Of a DNA stretch of 64,000 bases, positions 47,880 to 60,819 are shown piece by piece. The DNA is from Artocarpus heterophyllus (lineage: Eukaryota; Streptophyta; Magnoliopsida; Rosales; Moraceae). Where the stretch lies: assembly GCA_025403435.1 (NCBI GenBank), contig CM046349.1, positions 20,544,004 to 20,608,003 of the forward strand, in the 5' to 3' direction. The notes under the pieces were generated by a model. It ran no database searches, had not been told where the DNA came from, and saw only the letters and a list, made by a program, of their open reading frames with translations. Made by a program: the position numbers and the translations under genes. How positions within the stretch are numbered: the stretch's first letter is position 1; the number at the start of each line of letters is the position of its first letter.

Positions 47880-48470
47880 TAACACTAACGATAGCTAGGA
47901 TATAGTCTTTCTTGGCAACATCGTCAATGCTGGTAATGTCTGGCAACTAGGAAATATGATATTTCTTTGTAAATTTATTATTTCTTGAAAAATACAAAAA
48001 TTCACTAGCAATTTTGTTGGCCTATTGGCGACTAGCGACCGTGAAATACTATACATATAAATACTGTATTTTTATGTAAATACAAGAAAAATATTGATGA
48101 CATCACCGAACATCGTCGATACTGGCAACATTGTCAGCACTTAGGAAATATTATATTTCTCTAGAAATAAGGTATTTCTATGTAAATATGTAATTAACTA
48201 CCAAAGTTTTCAGACATCATTGGCATTGGCGACATCGTTGGCGACTAGGAAATACTATATCTACATGGAAATATAATATTTTCATATAAATACAAGAATT
48301 TATCAATGATGTCGCCAAACATCAATAGCACCTATGACTGATAAATACAATATTTTTCTAGAAATACAAATTTTTTAATAAATACAAAATTTACCAGCTA
48401 TGTCGTTGGTGGTTAGGAAATACTATATTTTTAAGTCAATATTGTATTTACCGTTTAATACTATATTTCC
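47880..48470. repeat. Minisatellite array 1 (about 100-bp units, diverged)
   Basis: Each unit has an AT half (AAATACTATATTT...ATGTAAATACAA) and a GC-richer half (GACATCACCGAACATCGTCG...GGCAACATTGTCAG...TAGG). About five to six worn units, in the same orientation as array 2. Confidence 0.7.
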
Positions 48471-48471
48471 T

Positions 48472-48491
48472 TATATATATATATATATATT
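48472..48491. repeat. (TA)n microsatellite
   Basis: About twenty bases of TA dinucleotide at the end of minisatellite array 1. The matching place in block 2 (about 50556) has a shorter TATATATAC version. Confidence 0.9.
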
Positions 48492-49539
48492 TACTAAAAA
48501 ATACCAACACTATCCAACGACATCATTGGTTGATAAATAACAAACATAAGAATAACAAAACTCAGACACAAAAGTCCATACAAAAACTCCTGATTATGTA
48601 AAAAATAGATTTGCAAACAAAAATCCAATTCATGGAAATAAAACAAAAATAAAAATAAAATTAAAGTAAAGCAAAGCAAAAAAACAAAAAGAGAAAACTT
48701 CCAGATTTGAGGCAAATTGTTTCATTTTTTTTCTTTTTTCTTTTTTTGCTTTTCTTTTCTTGTCACCTTTACTATTCGTCTCTCTCACACTCTCTCCCCC
48801 AAAATCTTTGTTGGAATTACTACATCGCACAAGCATGACTACCTTCATCTAGCGAAGATTGTCAAAGAAACTCCGTCGTCACTCATCCTGAGCTATCTTT
48901 AGCGCTAAGAAGAGCCTCCATTGCAGCAAACAATCTACACCCCAGTATTGAGAAAGCCTCCGTTGAAGCTTGAGATTTGCTATCATCAAGATCTTCCTCA
49001 TGTGCATGCTACGATCTTGAAGGGATAACTCTATCTTTGTCAATGGTGCTAATGAAGAGATCATTGTCTATCCTTATGCCCTCCGTCAAGGATGAAAACT
49101 CCTCTACGTGATTCCATATCTGGTTATGGTCTTGAAGAAGGAACTCTGTTGTCGTCAACATCTCTATGTGGGTGGCAAAGACAAAGAGATCATAGGAGAA
49201 AGAAATAAAGGGGAGAGAGAGAGACAAGGAAAAGAAAGAGAGGAAGAGAAAATAGAGAATAAAAGACCAGATATATTTTTTAAATAGGGTATTTTGGGTT
49301 TTTTTACAGGTTTAAAATTTGTATTTATCGTAAACATGCTATTTGCTAATTATTTACTAAATAGTTAGCAAAATGAGCTATTTGCTAATGTCATATGTTT
49401 TCAAAGTGTGTAGTAATAGCACATAATGAGAAATTGGGATCTATCTCATGAGAAATTGGGAATAAAAACCCCAAAATACCTTTACTGCTTTTTGTTCTCC
49501 ATCTCTTTCTCCTCTTTCATCGGCACTGGCGATAGTTGA

Positions 49540-50560
49540 AAAATACAAAATTTTCATGTCAAACTATATTTTCATATAATGAGAAAATTTACCAATGACG
49601 TCATCAGTCATCATTGACACCAATGAAAGGCCGACAGCGAGGACATATTGTATTTACACATAAATACTTATTTCCATGTAAATACAAAAACATACATGCA
49701 ACCTCACCGAACCGGCAAATACCGTGTTTAAATGTAAATTTTGCATTTTCATATAAATACAAAAATTTACTGAAAACATTGCCGGACATCATTGGCAGTG
49801 GCGTTGTTGCCCGCGGTTGAGAATTATATTGTATTTACATATAAATAGTATTTACATATAAATACTGTATTTATATGAAAATACATAAAATTAACAGCAA
49901 CTTCATTGGCGATTGGAAAATACAGTATTTATATGAAAATATTGTATCTTTATGCAGATAAAAAAATTTACTAGCAATGTCGTAGGCAATAGGAAAATTC
50001 TATATTTATATGGAAATACATTATTGCCGTGTAAATACAAAAATTAACCTATAAAGCTACCGAACATCACATACATCAGTGACGTCGCTTGCGGATAGGA
50101 AATACAATATTTACTTAGAAATATTGTATTTTTATATAAAAACAAAAATTTACCACAACGTTATCGGATATCACCGACACCGATGACATTGCCAACAGTT
50201 AGGAAATACTATATTTATATGAAAATACACTATTTACATGAAAATACAAAAATTAACCTATAAAGCTACCGAACATCACCTACATCAGTGACGTCGCTTG
50301 CGGATAGGAAATACAATATTTACGTAGAAATATTGTATTTTTATATAAAAACAAAAATTTACCACAACGTTATCGGATATCACCGACACCGATGACGTTG
50401 CCAACAGTTAGGAAATACTATATTTATATGAAAATACACTATTTACATGAAAATACACAAATTTACTGACGATGTCATCGAATATCACTGGCAACATCGA
50501 CAAATACTTTATTTCCTAATTAATAACATAATCACCAATCAATACTATATTTCCTAGTAT
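49540..50560. repeat. Minisatellite array 2 (about 100-bp units)
   Basis: About ten units that alternate an AT-rich half (AAATACTATATTTATATGAA, ATTTACATGAAAATACAAAA) with a half containing TCACCGACACCGATGACGTT or close variants. TGACGTCGC near 50080 and 50289 is one well-kept core. Confidence 0.8.
50041..50458. repeat. Recent 209-bp tandem duplication (two units of the minisatellite)
   Basis: AAATTAACCTATAAAGCTAC at 50041 recurs at 50250. The two 209-bp copies differ at only a few bases (for example ATCACATAC/ATCACCTAC, TTACTTAG/TTACGTAG, GACATTG/GACGTTG), far closer than other units of the array. Confidence 0.92.
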
Positions 50561-53500
50561 ATATACATATTTATAACAATGACACCAACATCATCTGACA
50601 ATGTCACTAGTAGGTAAATACAAATCGCATACATAAATAACAAAACATTATTAAAAAAATCCATACAAAAAATGCATATTCTATATGAAAATTAGATCTC
50701 CAAACAAACTCTATTTAGGAAAATAAAACAAAAAATGAAGCAAAAAAAAATAGATTTAAAGGATATTCGATTGGTCACCTAATGAAAAGGTCAGCGATGG
50801 TGGTTGTGGCTTCATGGTGCTAGATTTTGTTGAGGATTCATTGCCAGAATTTTGGTGCTGGTTGTGTTGGAGGAGATCACAGACACACTCAGACAGTAAG
50901 ACAAAAACTCATAATCTGATTTTCAATGGTGACACGATCCAAATGAAGGTGACGTGATCTCAAATGCAATTCCATATTAGATCCAGATGACTATCGTCAT
51001 GGACATGCTGAGTTAGGAGAGATCCGTGTAGAGCTAGTGGAGGATGCTCACCATGTTGGCCTTATCATCATCGCCACACAGTAATGATTAAACTAGTATA
51101 AGATGACTTGTGTATATGTTTATGTTCGAAATTTGATTTCTAAGATATGTTTGTGACAACCTAACTATTCAAGCTGTTACTTAATCTTTTTCTCAATATT
51201 AACCCTTTTTACTTAGTCATGAAAATGTGAAATAATTTTTTATCTAACTTCAAAACTTAAACTTATATTAACATTTTCTTTTCACATATACATTCTTAGT
51301 AAAAATATTTACAACATTTTATTAATATATTTTACATACCACACTAAAACCAAAACAGGTTTTTACTAAAATAACATATTTCAAAAACACTTAATTAACA
51401 ATGAAACTTTTTAGTAACGGTATCCATGCACATGTCTTCGCATTGCTCAACCATTGTTTCTAGCTCAACAATAATATCTAGTCTGGCCTCTTAGTTAGAT
51501 TTTCTATAGCATGAAATAACTAGGTAAGCTATTGTTTAATAAGTCTAAATTTAACTCACAAAATATTTTTTCTATAAAACTTAATGCATGATACCAATTA
51601 TGCTTATTTAAGAGAATTAACTTAATTTTATATTTTGACTTGAACCAAGGGCCCAAATACATGTACCAAGTGCGCATAAAGGTCATTGTATCACCGAGAC
51701 CATAATATATCATGAAGCTTCCCTTGGGTTGGAAGGCTGGTACCACACTTTCTTATCTTATTTGGCAAATCAATATATTAGCCCTTTTAATTATGGTGAC
51801 ATATCAAATATGATGCTTTAATAACTTGATTGTGCATAGCAAATGCATTTCGTAAAATAATAATATGTTTGAAAACTGTTTTACACATGTCGTACATGGG
51901 GTTTGAAACTTACTTCGATTCTATGCTTTTGTTTGGACAATATCTAATTATTAGCTAACTTCTTTAACAGAATTTGAACATTAAACACTTTTTTTATACA
52001 CTGTATCTCCGCCACATTACTATTGGTTTATTTGTAACTCAAACGTTACGTGACTGGACTTCTCATTCCGTGTTATCATCATGACACATAATAGGTTATA
52101 GGAAAATTTCCCGCTAGGGGACATTTTCTTAAATTGGATGTTTCAGGGTCTGTGTAAGCCTTTTTACAAAAAATGACTATTTTGCCTTTGCTGGATCATA
52201 TAAGACTTTTTGAATATGTTTTAATCAAAAACTTACATTTTCTTGCTATTCATAATGGCGCAGAAAACAAGACATTGGTTTTCTTTTTGCAAAATTTAAA
52301 ACTTTATAGTTTTTACCCGAAATACGAAAATTTTGATAATTTTTCCCCTAGGACTGAAAACTACCACTTTTATCTCGTTATGCTCACTTTTTTTCAAGGA
52401 TTAAAGCTTTTTAAAGTTTTCAAGTCAGAATCCCTTTATTTCAAAACATTTTACACACTTAAACCATTTTAAAATTTTGTGATTAAATCTCATAAAATTA
52501 TTAACTAAAGATCCGTGCAGAATTTTTATAAACTGTTCACGATCTTAAAGAGTTTTGGAGATCAACAACTCTTGTATTTAACTTTTACAAAATTCAAACC
52601 TTTTAGTGGGGTTTTTGGCCAATTTTGAAATTTTCTTCTTTAGAAATTTAAACTTTTCATTAGGATCCAATTGAAATTTTACAAAATTTTCTTCACAAAA
52701 GTCATTTATCTCAATGTTTCTGATAAATCTCACGTTTTTGTATAGAAAATAAATTAGCCTCTAAGATTGTCAAAACCTTAATTCTTTGAAAAGTATCCAG
52801 ACTTTGTTTTATGATAAAGTTTATCAAACTTTCCTTTTTAAGCACAAAACCATAGTTTCTACTATCTATCTACGTCAAAATCCATATAAAACATAAAATA
52901 GTCATGTCTTAGTGTCTTTTTAGTATGCCATACTCCAAACATATTACAAATTATAAACTTACCTCATGAAAGCTGTTAGACATGTATGCCCTAAGGAGTA
53001 AAATTGTAATACGTTTTTGGAGACATTTTTATCAATAAAGAATTTATTTATTTATATATACCAAATCTTGTCCTCTTTACGTTCATATTCGTTGAATGTA
53101 TGATAAGCAAACAGTAGTCTGAGACTGTCAATCTAAACCTTAAGAATTGGGCATATGATGGGATGATTATGCGGTAGACACGATTTTTAAGGTGATGGTC
53201 TAAAACATATGATCCGCAATCGAGGGAATAAAGTTGGACGCTTTATTCATGTAAAGATTGTTATGTTGTCTATATCCCTTATGGGAGGTGGTTTGTCTTG
53301 GCCATCGGAGTTGGACTCCGTGAATAGAAACATTGGCACATTGTCATAGGTGACGACATGTTGGATCGGGACATAAAGTGAATTGATTTGGATTAATAAT
53401 TCTGTCTTGGCAAATCGATTCACTTTAGACAGTCATTTGTATTGTTTCTTAATCCTGAGATGAATAGTAGGCCCGTTGTCTCGACTTGTGTCTTTTGATG

Positions 53501-54410
53501 TACCAATGGGTGACTCCCACATCTCTATAGTGGTATGCATGCCAATACGTTGGAGGCATGACTCTTGATAGCGTAGACTTGTTATTCATAGATATGGAAT
53601 CCATAGCTCCTCTTTAGGAGTAATGATATCCTCTTATATGCGTTGTCCTGCAATTGAAAAACTGGAGTGCTCAACCATTTGGATACTTAAGTGTAACCAA
53701 ATGGTATACTATCTTTGGATGGTAAGTTTTTTAATGGTGAGACAATGGAACGTAAGACAAAAATAATCGGGAAGGTAAGACAGAACTTGTCCTTAAGCCG
53801 ATTATGGATTATCATATGGGGATACGATACACTATGATATGTCATGGAGACTTGGCTACACGAGCTTCGTAATTCTATAAAGTTCGAGAGTGCAGCTCCA
53901 AGCTTTTAGTGGAGTAGCGTTGGAGTTGATAATTGTGAAATGTATATCTGGGATATTGGGTTTCATAATTATCATGAGCTTGAACTTTATAGGTCCATTT
54001 TGGTCCCCTTTGCTAACTCATAAAGTCCTGTAACGACACGGCGTGCTTTTCCAATAATTGGTGACTTATGTCGGATTTATCAGATTGGTTTAAAATTTGT
54101 AAGAATCAAATAATTCATGTCGTTTATTGGTTGAATTAATTTTGTAAGAAATTAGTTCAAGATAAACTTGTTGAATTATTGTGATAAGATAATTCTTGTC
54201 TGTTTATTGGTTGATTTAATTTTGGATAAATTAGATCAAGATAAACTTGTAGAATTATTGTGAATTGATTTATTTTCTTAGAGATTATCTTGATAAAGTT
54301 TGTTTTGATCAGATATCTTCTCTATTGGGTTATTTGAATCAAAACTGAGACTTTATCCTTTAGAATCTCGGGTGGAAAATAAAAGATTCGTGGAGATTTT
54401 TTCTCGGGAG

Positions 54411-54489
54411 TTCGGCCTGCCGGATGACGTGTTCGGCTTGCCGAACTGGGCTGTTCGGCCTACCGATCAGACAGTTTGGCCTGTCGATC
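54411..54489. repeat. Cluster of four TTCGGCCTGCCGAA-type palindromes in the solo LTR
   Basis: TTCGGCCTGCCGGA (54411), TTCGGCTTGCCGAA (54432), TTCGGCCTACCGAT (54454) and TTTGGCCTGTCGAT (54476), spaced about 21-22 bp. The cluster ends 119 bp before the TATA box at 54608. These are the best-kept copies in the copia family. Confidence 0.88.
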
Positions 54490-54607
54490 AGCGGGAGGCA
54501 AGATTACGCGTTTTTCACGCGGATCTTATCAGATATTGATCCGAACTTGATTATGTTTCAAGTTTTTGAGACCTAATCTAATATGGACTGACCCCAGGAC
54601 GAATAGG

Positions 54608-54615
54608 TATAAAAA
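54608..54615 (+). promoter_or_regulatory. TATA box of the copia solo LTR
   Basis: TATAAAAA in the middle of the LTR, just after the palindrome cluster. The other LTRs of this family have a TATA box at the equivalent place (19787, and 25497 and 32415 on the - strand). Confidence 0.65.
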
Positions 54616-56149
54616 GGGAGTGAGTCTCATGATTTACTCAGATCAATTTGAGAGATTAAGAGTGATACTCTTCTAGTGAGCATCTGAAAACTCCCTGAGA
54701 GCTTTTGTTCACAAATCACGAGCACTAGCTTTGGGTTCTCTCTGTTGGTTGAAAGGAGAGTCACCGGTGGAAGAGCTATACGTGTGAGCCTACACTCACT
54801 CCGGTTGTGGATAGAGATAGCAAAGAAGACCAGTTAGTTGAGGCTCTTCTGGAACGTTACTTCTCTACACGGATTGCGGAGGTTCTTCAGCACACTGAGG
54901 TTAGTAAGATCTGTCTAATTTATACATATAACATGTCAAACTTGTGTTTTGGAAATTACTCTGATGAAAAATTTTTAAATTTCCGCTACGCACTTTGTTT
55001 CCAACAAAAGCAACAAACTTTACTAAGCTAGGATTTAGGGTTTTACCAAGAGATTTCCTAAGCTTTTGCTCCACCTCTTAAATGCTACAAACTTAGCTAA
55101 CCCTTCTTGACAAAAATCCTAACATAACCCTTCAAAAACCCACTCAAAAACTCAAAGAAAAGCACTAAAACACTTAAGAAAAGGTTTGCGTTTGACCTTC
55201 AAAGTTGCTAAATCTTGTTCTAGAACACTTTAGCTTGCTTCAAAGGTAGATTAAAGGTTTTATTTTAGCAAACTATTGAGAGAGATATAGGAAAAAGAAA
55301 CCCATTTTATAGGCAGGAACATGGGTTTCTTGTGTTTTTCATGGAGCAAATTTGATGGAGACAAAGAGTGAACTTTTTCATTTAAGCTCGTGACCATATA
55401 AAAACTTAGTCTAGGGACTAGAATGAAATTAAAAATTGCACCCCTACACATGGCACTACCGATTCTAAGGGAGGATGTGGAAGTTTTTCCACTGGGAGTG
55501 TCACTTAATGAGTCCCACATTACTTTTTATACGGTCTAAATTTATATTGTACTGTATTTTTTCCTATACTGAGTGTAAAATTAAGGAGATATTTACTTTA
55601 ACCATTTAAAATTATACATACATACTTTTTACCCTATACTGTCTAATTCCAATACAGTAGTTCATTTATTTATGTTTGCACTTTTTCTGTATAATTACCC
55701 TACATTGTGTACCATTCCTTTTTGAGTGTCTCTTTACACTATATTTCAACAACAGTTGGACTATAGACATTAAAATCTTTACCAATTTAATTGACTATAA
55801 AACAAATGATTTTTCTATATTATTTTAGACTAGGACATGATTTTCTTATACTTTTACTAATAAATTATTCTTGAAAAATTTATATTATAAAAATTATAAT
55901 TAATTGACACAAATTTTATTTTAAGAATATTTTACAAATTTTTGAGTATTTAAACTTGTAAAATTTGCACATTTTTAAATACTCTATATTCACAAAATTA
56001 CATATAATGCATACTAAAATTTATCATAAGTAATTCATATTATGTCGTAACTAACAAAATATAAATTATCATGGAAATTCACTCTTTAAATCTAAAAAAA
56101 ATTCTAAATTTAAATTGAAGACTTTATTGGACTTTACAATCTACTCTCC

Positions 56150-59100
56150 TTAAAATTTTTGTCGTCAAAAATTAGAATAACTTTGGATACTGCTTTTTCA
56201 TATCATCTTATCATTCCTAGGTTGCTTTTTCCACCTGTTGATTATGCCACAATACTTTAACAAGCAGTATTGTCTTGTTTCTCAACTCATTTTCTTCTCT
56301 ACCAAGATCTTGACTAATTTTTTCTCATAAGACAAATCCTCTCGAATTTCAATCGACTCCTGATACAGCACATGTGATAGATTTTGTATGTTTGTCTTTA
56401 GCATTGACACATGAAATATGTTATGCATAGATGCTAGCTCAGAAGGTCAGGCTAACTTGTAATCAACATTATTTCAAATGGTCCAATATTTCTTGGACTT
56501 AGTTTCCCTTTCTGTCCAAATCTCATTATTCTTTTCATAGGTGCCACTTCGATAAAGATCGAGTCTCTAACCTGGAATTGAAGAGGTCTTTGTCGTTTAT
56601 CAGCATAGTTTTGTTTACGGTTGTGAGCAGTTTACATTCATTGACGAATTAACTTTATATCTTTAGTAGTCTTTTGAACAAAATCCATGGATGATAACGC
56701 CTTTTTCTTCATTTCATAACAATGAATTGGAGATCTACATTTCCTTCCATATAGAGCTTTGTGTGGAGTCATACCAATCGAGGCATGGTAGCTATTGTTG
56801 GACGCAAACTCTATTAATGGGAGTTTCTTATCCCATCGTCCTTTAAAATCAAGCACACACACTCTCAACATATCTTCTAAAGTCTGAATAGTGCTTTCAT
56901 ACTGACCATTGGTATAAGGGTGAAATGCCGTACAGAAGTGAGCTTTGCACCCATTGCTTGGTGAAAGCTCTTCCAGAATTTGGACACGAAATGACCATCA
57001 TGATCGTAGATAAGAGACTTTGGTACCCCATGGTATCCAACTTTATGAGCAACATATAACTTATCTAATTGTTCAACAAAGTTGCTAAGCTCAATGAGCA
57101 GAACGTGGACCAATTTAGTTAATTGATCCATAATTATACATATCGCATCATATCCTCTAAAGGTTCTAAGTAATTTAACTATAAAGTCCATTGTTATCTA
57201 ATCCTATTTCCATTCTAGGATTGCAATCTTCTCTAACCTTCTTATGGAGCGTTGATGTTCAACTTTCATCTTCTAACACGTGAGCCATTTGTTGACAAAT
57301 TTGGCAACATCATTGTTCATTCCATGCTATCAAAAACTTTCCTTCAAGTCTTTATACATCTTGATTACTCTAGTATGAATAGAATACGATGTCACATGAG
57401 CTTCTTCTAGTGTATATTTCCTCAAGCCTTCCTTATTAGGAACACATACCTACCCTTATAATAAAGGATGCCATTCATTGAGATGCTAAACTTTCTTTAT
57501 TCCCTAACACTTTATTCTTGGTCTTAAGTAAAGAAGAATCTGCTTCTTGACATTCTCTCATGTTCTCAAGAATGGTTAGTTGAAAGGATAAGTCAGCTAG
57601 TCTTGTAGTGTTTAACTCAATTATTGACTTCTTGAAGTCCTCCTAAAGGGATCTTGATAATGGTCAAATCGCCATAAGAGTGGATGATGCCTTTTGATTG
57701 AGAGCATCCACTACTTTGTGAGCTTTTTTCAAGGTGGTATAGGATTTCATAGTCGTAATCCTTAACAAACTTGAATCATCTATGCTACCTCATATTAAGC
57801 TTCCTTTGAGTGAAGATATCCTTGAGACTCTAATGATCGGTGAAAATCTCACATTTAGCGCCATATAGGTAATGGTGCCAAATCTATAACACAAACAATA
57901 CTGCTACAAGTTCAAGATCATGAGTCAGATAATTTCTTTCATGGTACTTCAACTGACGGGATCTATATTCAATCATTTTTCTATTTTACATCAATATAGC
58001 TCCCAAACTAGTATATAATGTGTCATTATAGATCACGAAATTCTCCAGGTTTGGATATAGAACAATAAAAAATTGTGCACTCATAAGTCTTTTCTTTAGC
58101 TTTTTGAAGCTCTCTTTGTATTTCTCTGTCTATTCACATCTCTCTCCTTTCCAAGTAAGAGTCATGAGGGGTGTCGCGAGTCTTAAAAATCCTTCAACAA
58201 AACATTGATAGTAGCCTGCTAACCCGAGAAAACTCTTGATCTTGTTAACATTCTTTGGAGTTGGCCACTTATTCACGGCTTCAACCTTGGCAAGATACAC
58301 AAAAAGTCCTTCTCATGATATCACATGTCTTAAAAAGTAAACTTTCTCTAAACAAAATTCATACTTCGAGAATTTGGTGTAAAGTCGATGCTTCTTTAAC
58401 AGTTGGAGTACGATCCTTAAATGCTCTTTATGCTCTCCTAGATACTTTGAATATGTCAACATATCATCTATAAGACAATGACAAATTTGTCTTGATAATC
58501 TTTGAAAACTTTACTCGTTAAATCCATAAATGCTGCTAGAGCTTTAATTAATTCAAATGACATTACACAAAACTCATAATCCCCACAACATGTTCAAAAT
58601 GCCATCTTTGGGATGTCTCCTTCCTTGACTCAGAACTAGTGATAACCATAGTGTAAGTCAATTTTTGAAAATACTACCGCTCCCTTCAGTTGATCGAAAA
58701 GATCTTCAATTCTTGGAAGATGATACTTGTTCTTGATGGTGACTTTATTTAGCTTCTAATAATCTATAAATATTCATAAGGTTCTATCTTTGTTCTTAAC
58801 AAACAGCACGGGTGCTCCCTATGGAGAAGAACTCAAACAGATAAATCCTTTATTTAACAATTCTTGTAGTTGAGTCTAGAGCTCTTTAAGTTCTACTAAA
58901 GGCATGCAATAAGGTGCCTTAGAAATTGGTGTTGTGTCAGACATCAACTCAATTTCAAACAAAATTTCTTGTTCCAAAGGAAATCTATGTAGTTCATCTA
59001 AAAACACATCAATAAACTCTTTTACTATAAGAACGTCTTCTGGTCTTAGCTTAGTTTTATGGTCTTTGTTCACCATGTTAACCAAATATCTCGTGCATCT

Positions 59101-60819
59101 ATTTTCCAACAACTTCTTTGTCTTTAGGATGGATATTAATGCTTTCAGTGTCCTAGGGGCTTTTCCAATGTAAACAAACTTCTTGCTTCCAATTGGCCAA
59201 AATATAAATCTATGATGTTGGTAGTTAATTTTAGGATCGTACTTTCCCAGGAAATATTTTCTTAAAATTACATTATAATCTCAAATGTAGATTATTATTA
59301 AATCAATAGATAACTCTTTACCGCATATAATAATAGGTACATGACATAACCAATAATTAAAACTCAAAATCTCACCAGAGGGAAACATGGTTCTAAAAGT
59401 CTTTTTATTTTATCCCCTTCCCATTTGTTTAGCGAATTTAAGTGATGCAAATGAATTTGTTCGTCCATAATCAAATAAAATATATGCATCAGTTTTGGCT
59501 ATAAAACTGACCTATAACAACAGTAGAGGTTCTTGCTTTAGCCTCATTCTTTATGTATATGTAGATTCACCCATTAGATTCTAGGGCTTCAAGTCCACCT
59601 TGACCGACACTAGGATCCTAAATTTAAGCCCGAACTGTGTGAAGTTGTGTCCTTTATGGCCTCTGCTGGTTTTGATTGAACTGATTTTGATTGTTGGAGA
59701 AGCAATTCTTGGCATAATGTCCTTCCTTGCCATATGTAAAATATTTGTTGGTGCCTGCTTTGTATTCCCCTACATACCTTTTACCACATTGACCACATAT
59801 GGGATTAGCATTCCCTCCTTTGTTCATCCTCTTTTAAGGTTGACCTTTTAGCTTTCCCTGGTTACCTAGATTCCACTTCCTCTTATTATTATTGTTGTTG
59901 TTGTTGTTATGATTGTCAACAAACTAATTGTTTTGTGTCTATCTTGTGTTACTACTGTGTCCCTTTGACTAAGAGACTTGATTCTACTTTGCTAAAGACT
60001 TTTCTTCCTTTTGAGCTTTGAAGATCTTAACCCTTTGTTCCTTATCATGTGTGATTTAGTACTCTGCTTGGGATGCTCACTTGATACCATCTTCCACAGA
60101 TTTAGATTTCTGGCCTCCACTATTCATAATCAACGTGATATCTATATAGAACATCATTAACAATCTTCTTAACCTTTCTCTATTTAGGGGCACTAACTTA
60201 GAATAAAGTCGTGCTAGTTGATTGAATCTCTTCACAACATCAGCAATAGATAAATTTCCTTGTTGAAAATTGTTAAATTCATCATGTTAGGTCGCCATGG
60301 TCTACACATTAAAATAAGTCTCCTTGAAATCTTCCATGAAATCATTCTAGGTCATCTCGTCTACATTCCTCTTTTGTTCAACTAACCCCCACCACCTCCT
60401 TATGTCCTTTGTAAAGGAAAAGGATGCATACAAAACTTTTTCATGGTCATTAAGTCCCATGAACCTTAAAGCCCTTTCAATTTTGGTAAGCCAGTAATCT
60501 ACTTCTAGGAGGTTAGTAGAACCATCAAATTCTAGTGCTTTCATGTGTTGGAATTTCTCATAAAATTCTGTAGCTTGAGCTACTAGTACAAAGGGGTAGT
60601 AGGAATTGTGGGTGCTACTGGATCCGCTTGTAGTACTAGTAAAGCTGGTGGTGGAAGGTTTTCTTGCGCTGGTGGCACTTGATTCTAGTGAGCCAACTGC
60701 TTACAAAATCCTTGAATTTCTTACTCCTAATCTCGAAGCCTTTCTTGCAGATTGGTTATAAGGTTCGTAAGTTTAGAATTTAGTGATTCTCTGGCTATTT
60801 CAACTTTTGGCTGTACCAT
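56150..60819 (-). pseudogene. gypsy D Gag-Pol relic
   Basis: Gag begins at ATG 60819 (MVQPKVEIARESLNSKLTNL) and has in-frame TAG/TAA where CAG/CAA would be expected. The Gag core at 60347-60544 (LEFDGSTNLLEVDYWLTKIE) is close to that of gypsy element 1. An Asn-rich stretch precedes two zinc knuckles near 59710-59830, with Cys changed to Tyr in the second (YFTYGKEGHYAKNC). Protease near 59460-59500 reads ILFDYGRTNSFAS instead of DxGA. The PR-RT linker is open at 58876-59112. RT keeps LIDDMLTYSK near 58460. RNase H has FTDH followed by a stop near 57830. Integrase is readable at 56638-57191 (KLPLIEFASNNSYHASIGM; MDQLTKLVH). The frame ends FDDKNFKESRL at the purine tract. Many stops and some shifts. 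Confidence 0.9.

Larger units (their letters stand above)
47781..49426. repeat. Direct repeat block 1 with minisatellite
   Basis: Starts TGAGAAATTGGGATCTAT, which recurs at 49427, a period of 1646 bp. The front of both blocks has the same order: that start, a pyrimidine-rich TCTCCT stretch, a GACGATAGC-like step, an approximately 100-bp minisatellite, a (TA)-rich tract, then CCATACAAAAA, an ATGAAAAT/ATGGAAAT-type stretch and AAAATAAAACAAAAA. The tails (48720-49426 and 50760-51151) are not obviously related. Confidence 0.75.
49427..51151. repeat. Direct repeat block 2 with minisatellite
   Basis: Second copy of the block at 47781, with a longer minisatellite. Its right part is cut at 51151 by insertion of gypsy element D. 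No coding region is supported within it. Confidence 0.7.
52974..55006 (+). mobile_element. Solo LTR of the copia B/C family (2.03 kb)
   Basis: Starts TGTTAGACATGTATGCCC and ends TTTGTTTCCAACA. It is flanked by a perfect 5-bp duplication AAAGC (52969-52973 and 55007-55011). No internal copia sequence is attached, so the element recombined between its LTRs. The empty site is visible in the other gypsy D LTR near 63905 (CTCATGGAAACAACAAAC). A TATAAAAA box lies at 54608-54615. Confidence 0.94.
51152..56138 (-). repeat. 3' LTR of gypsy D, split by a solo LTR
   Basis: On the + strand it runs TGTGACAACC to ...GGACTTTACA at 56138, next to the purine-rich tract (- strand AAGGAGAGTAGAT). After removing 52974-55006 and one 5-bp duplication, the LTR is about 2.95 kb. 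The portion up to 52973 and just after 55012 aligns with 62223-64000. Confidence 0.85.

Noticed and set aside
49540..50560. Regularly spaced repeats resembling a CRISPR array
   Set aside because: Units are about 100 bp, diverged throughout with no unique spacers, and the genome is plant nuclear.
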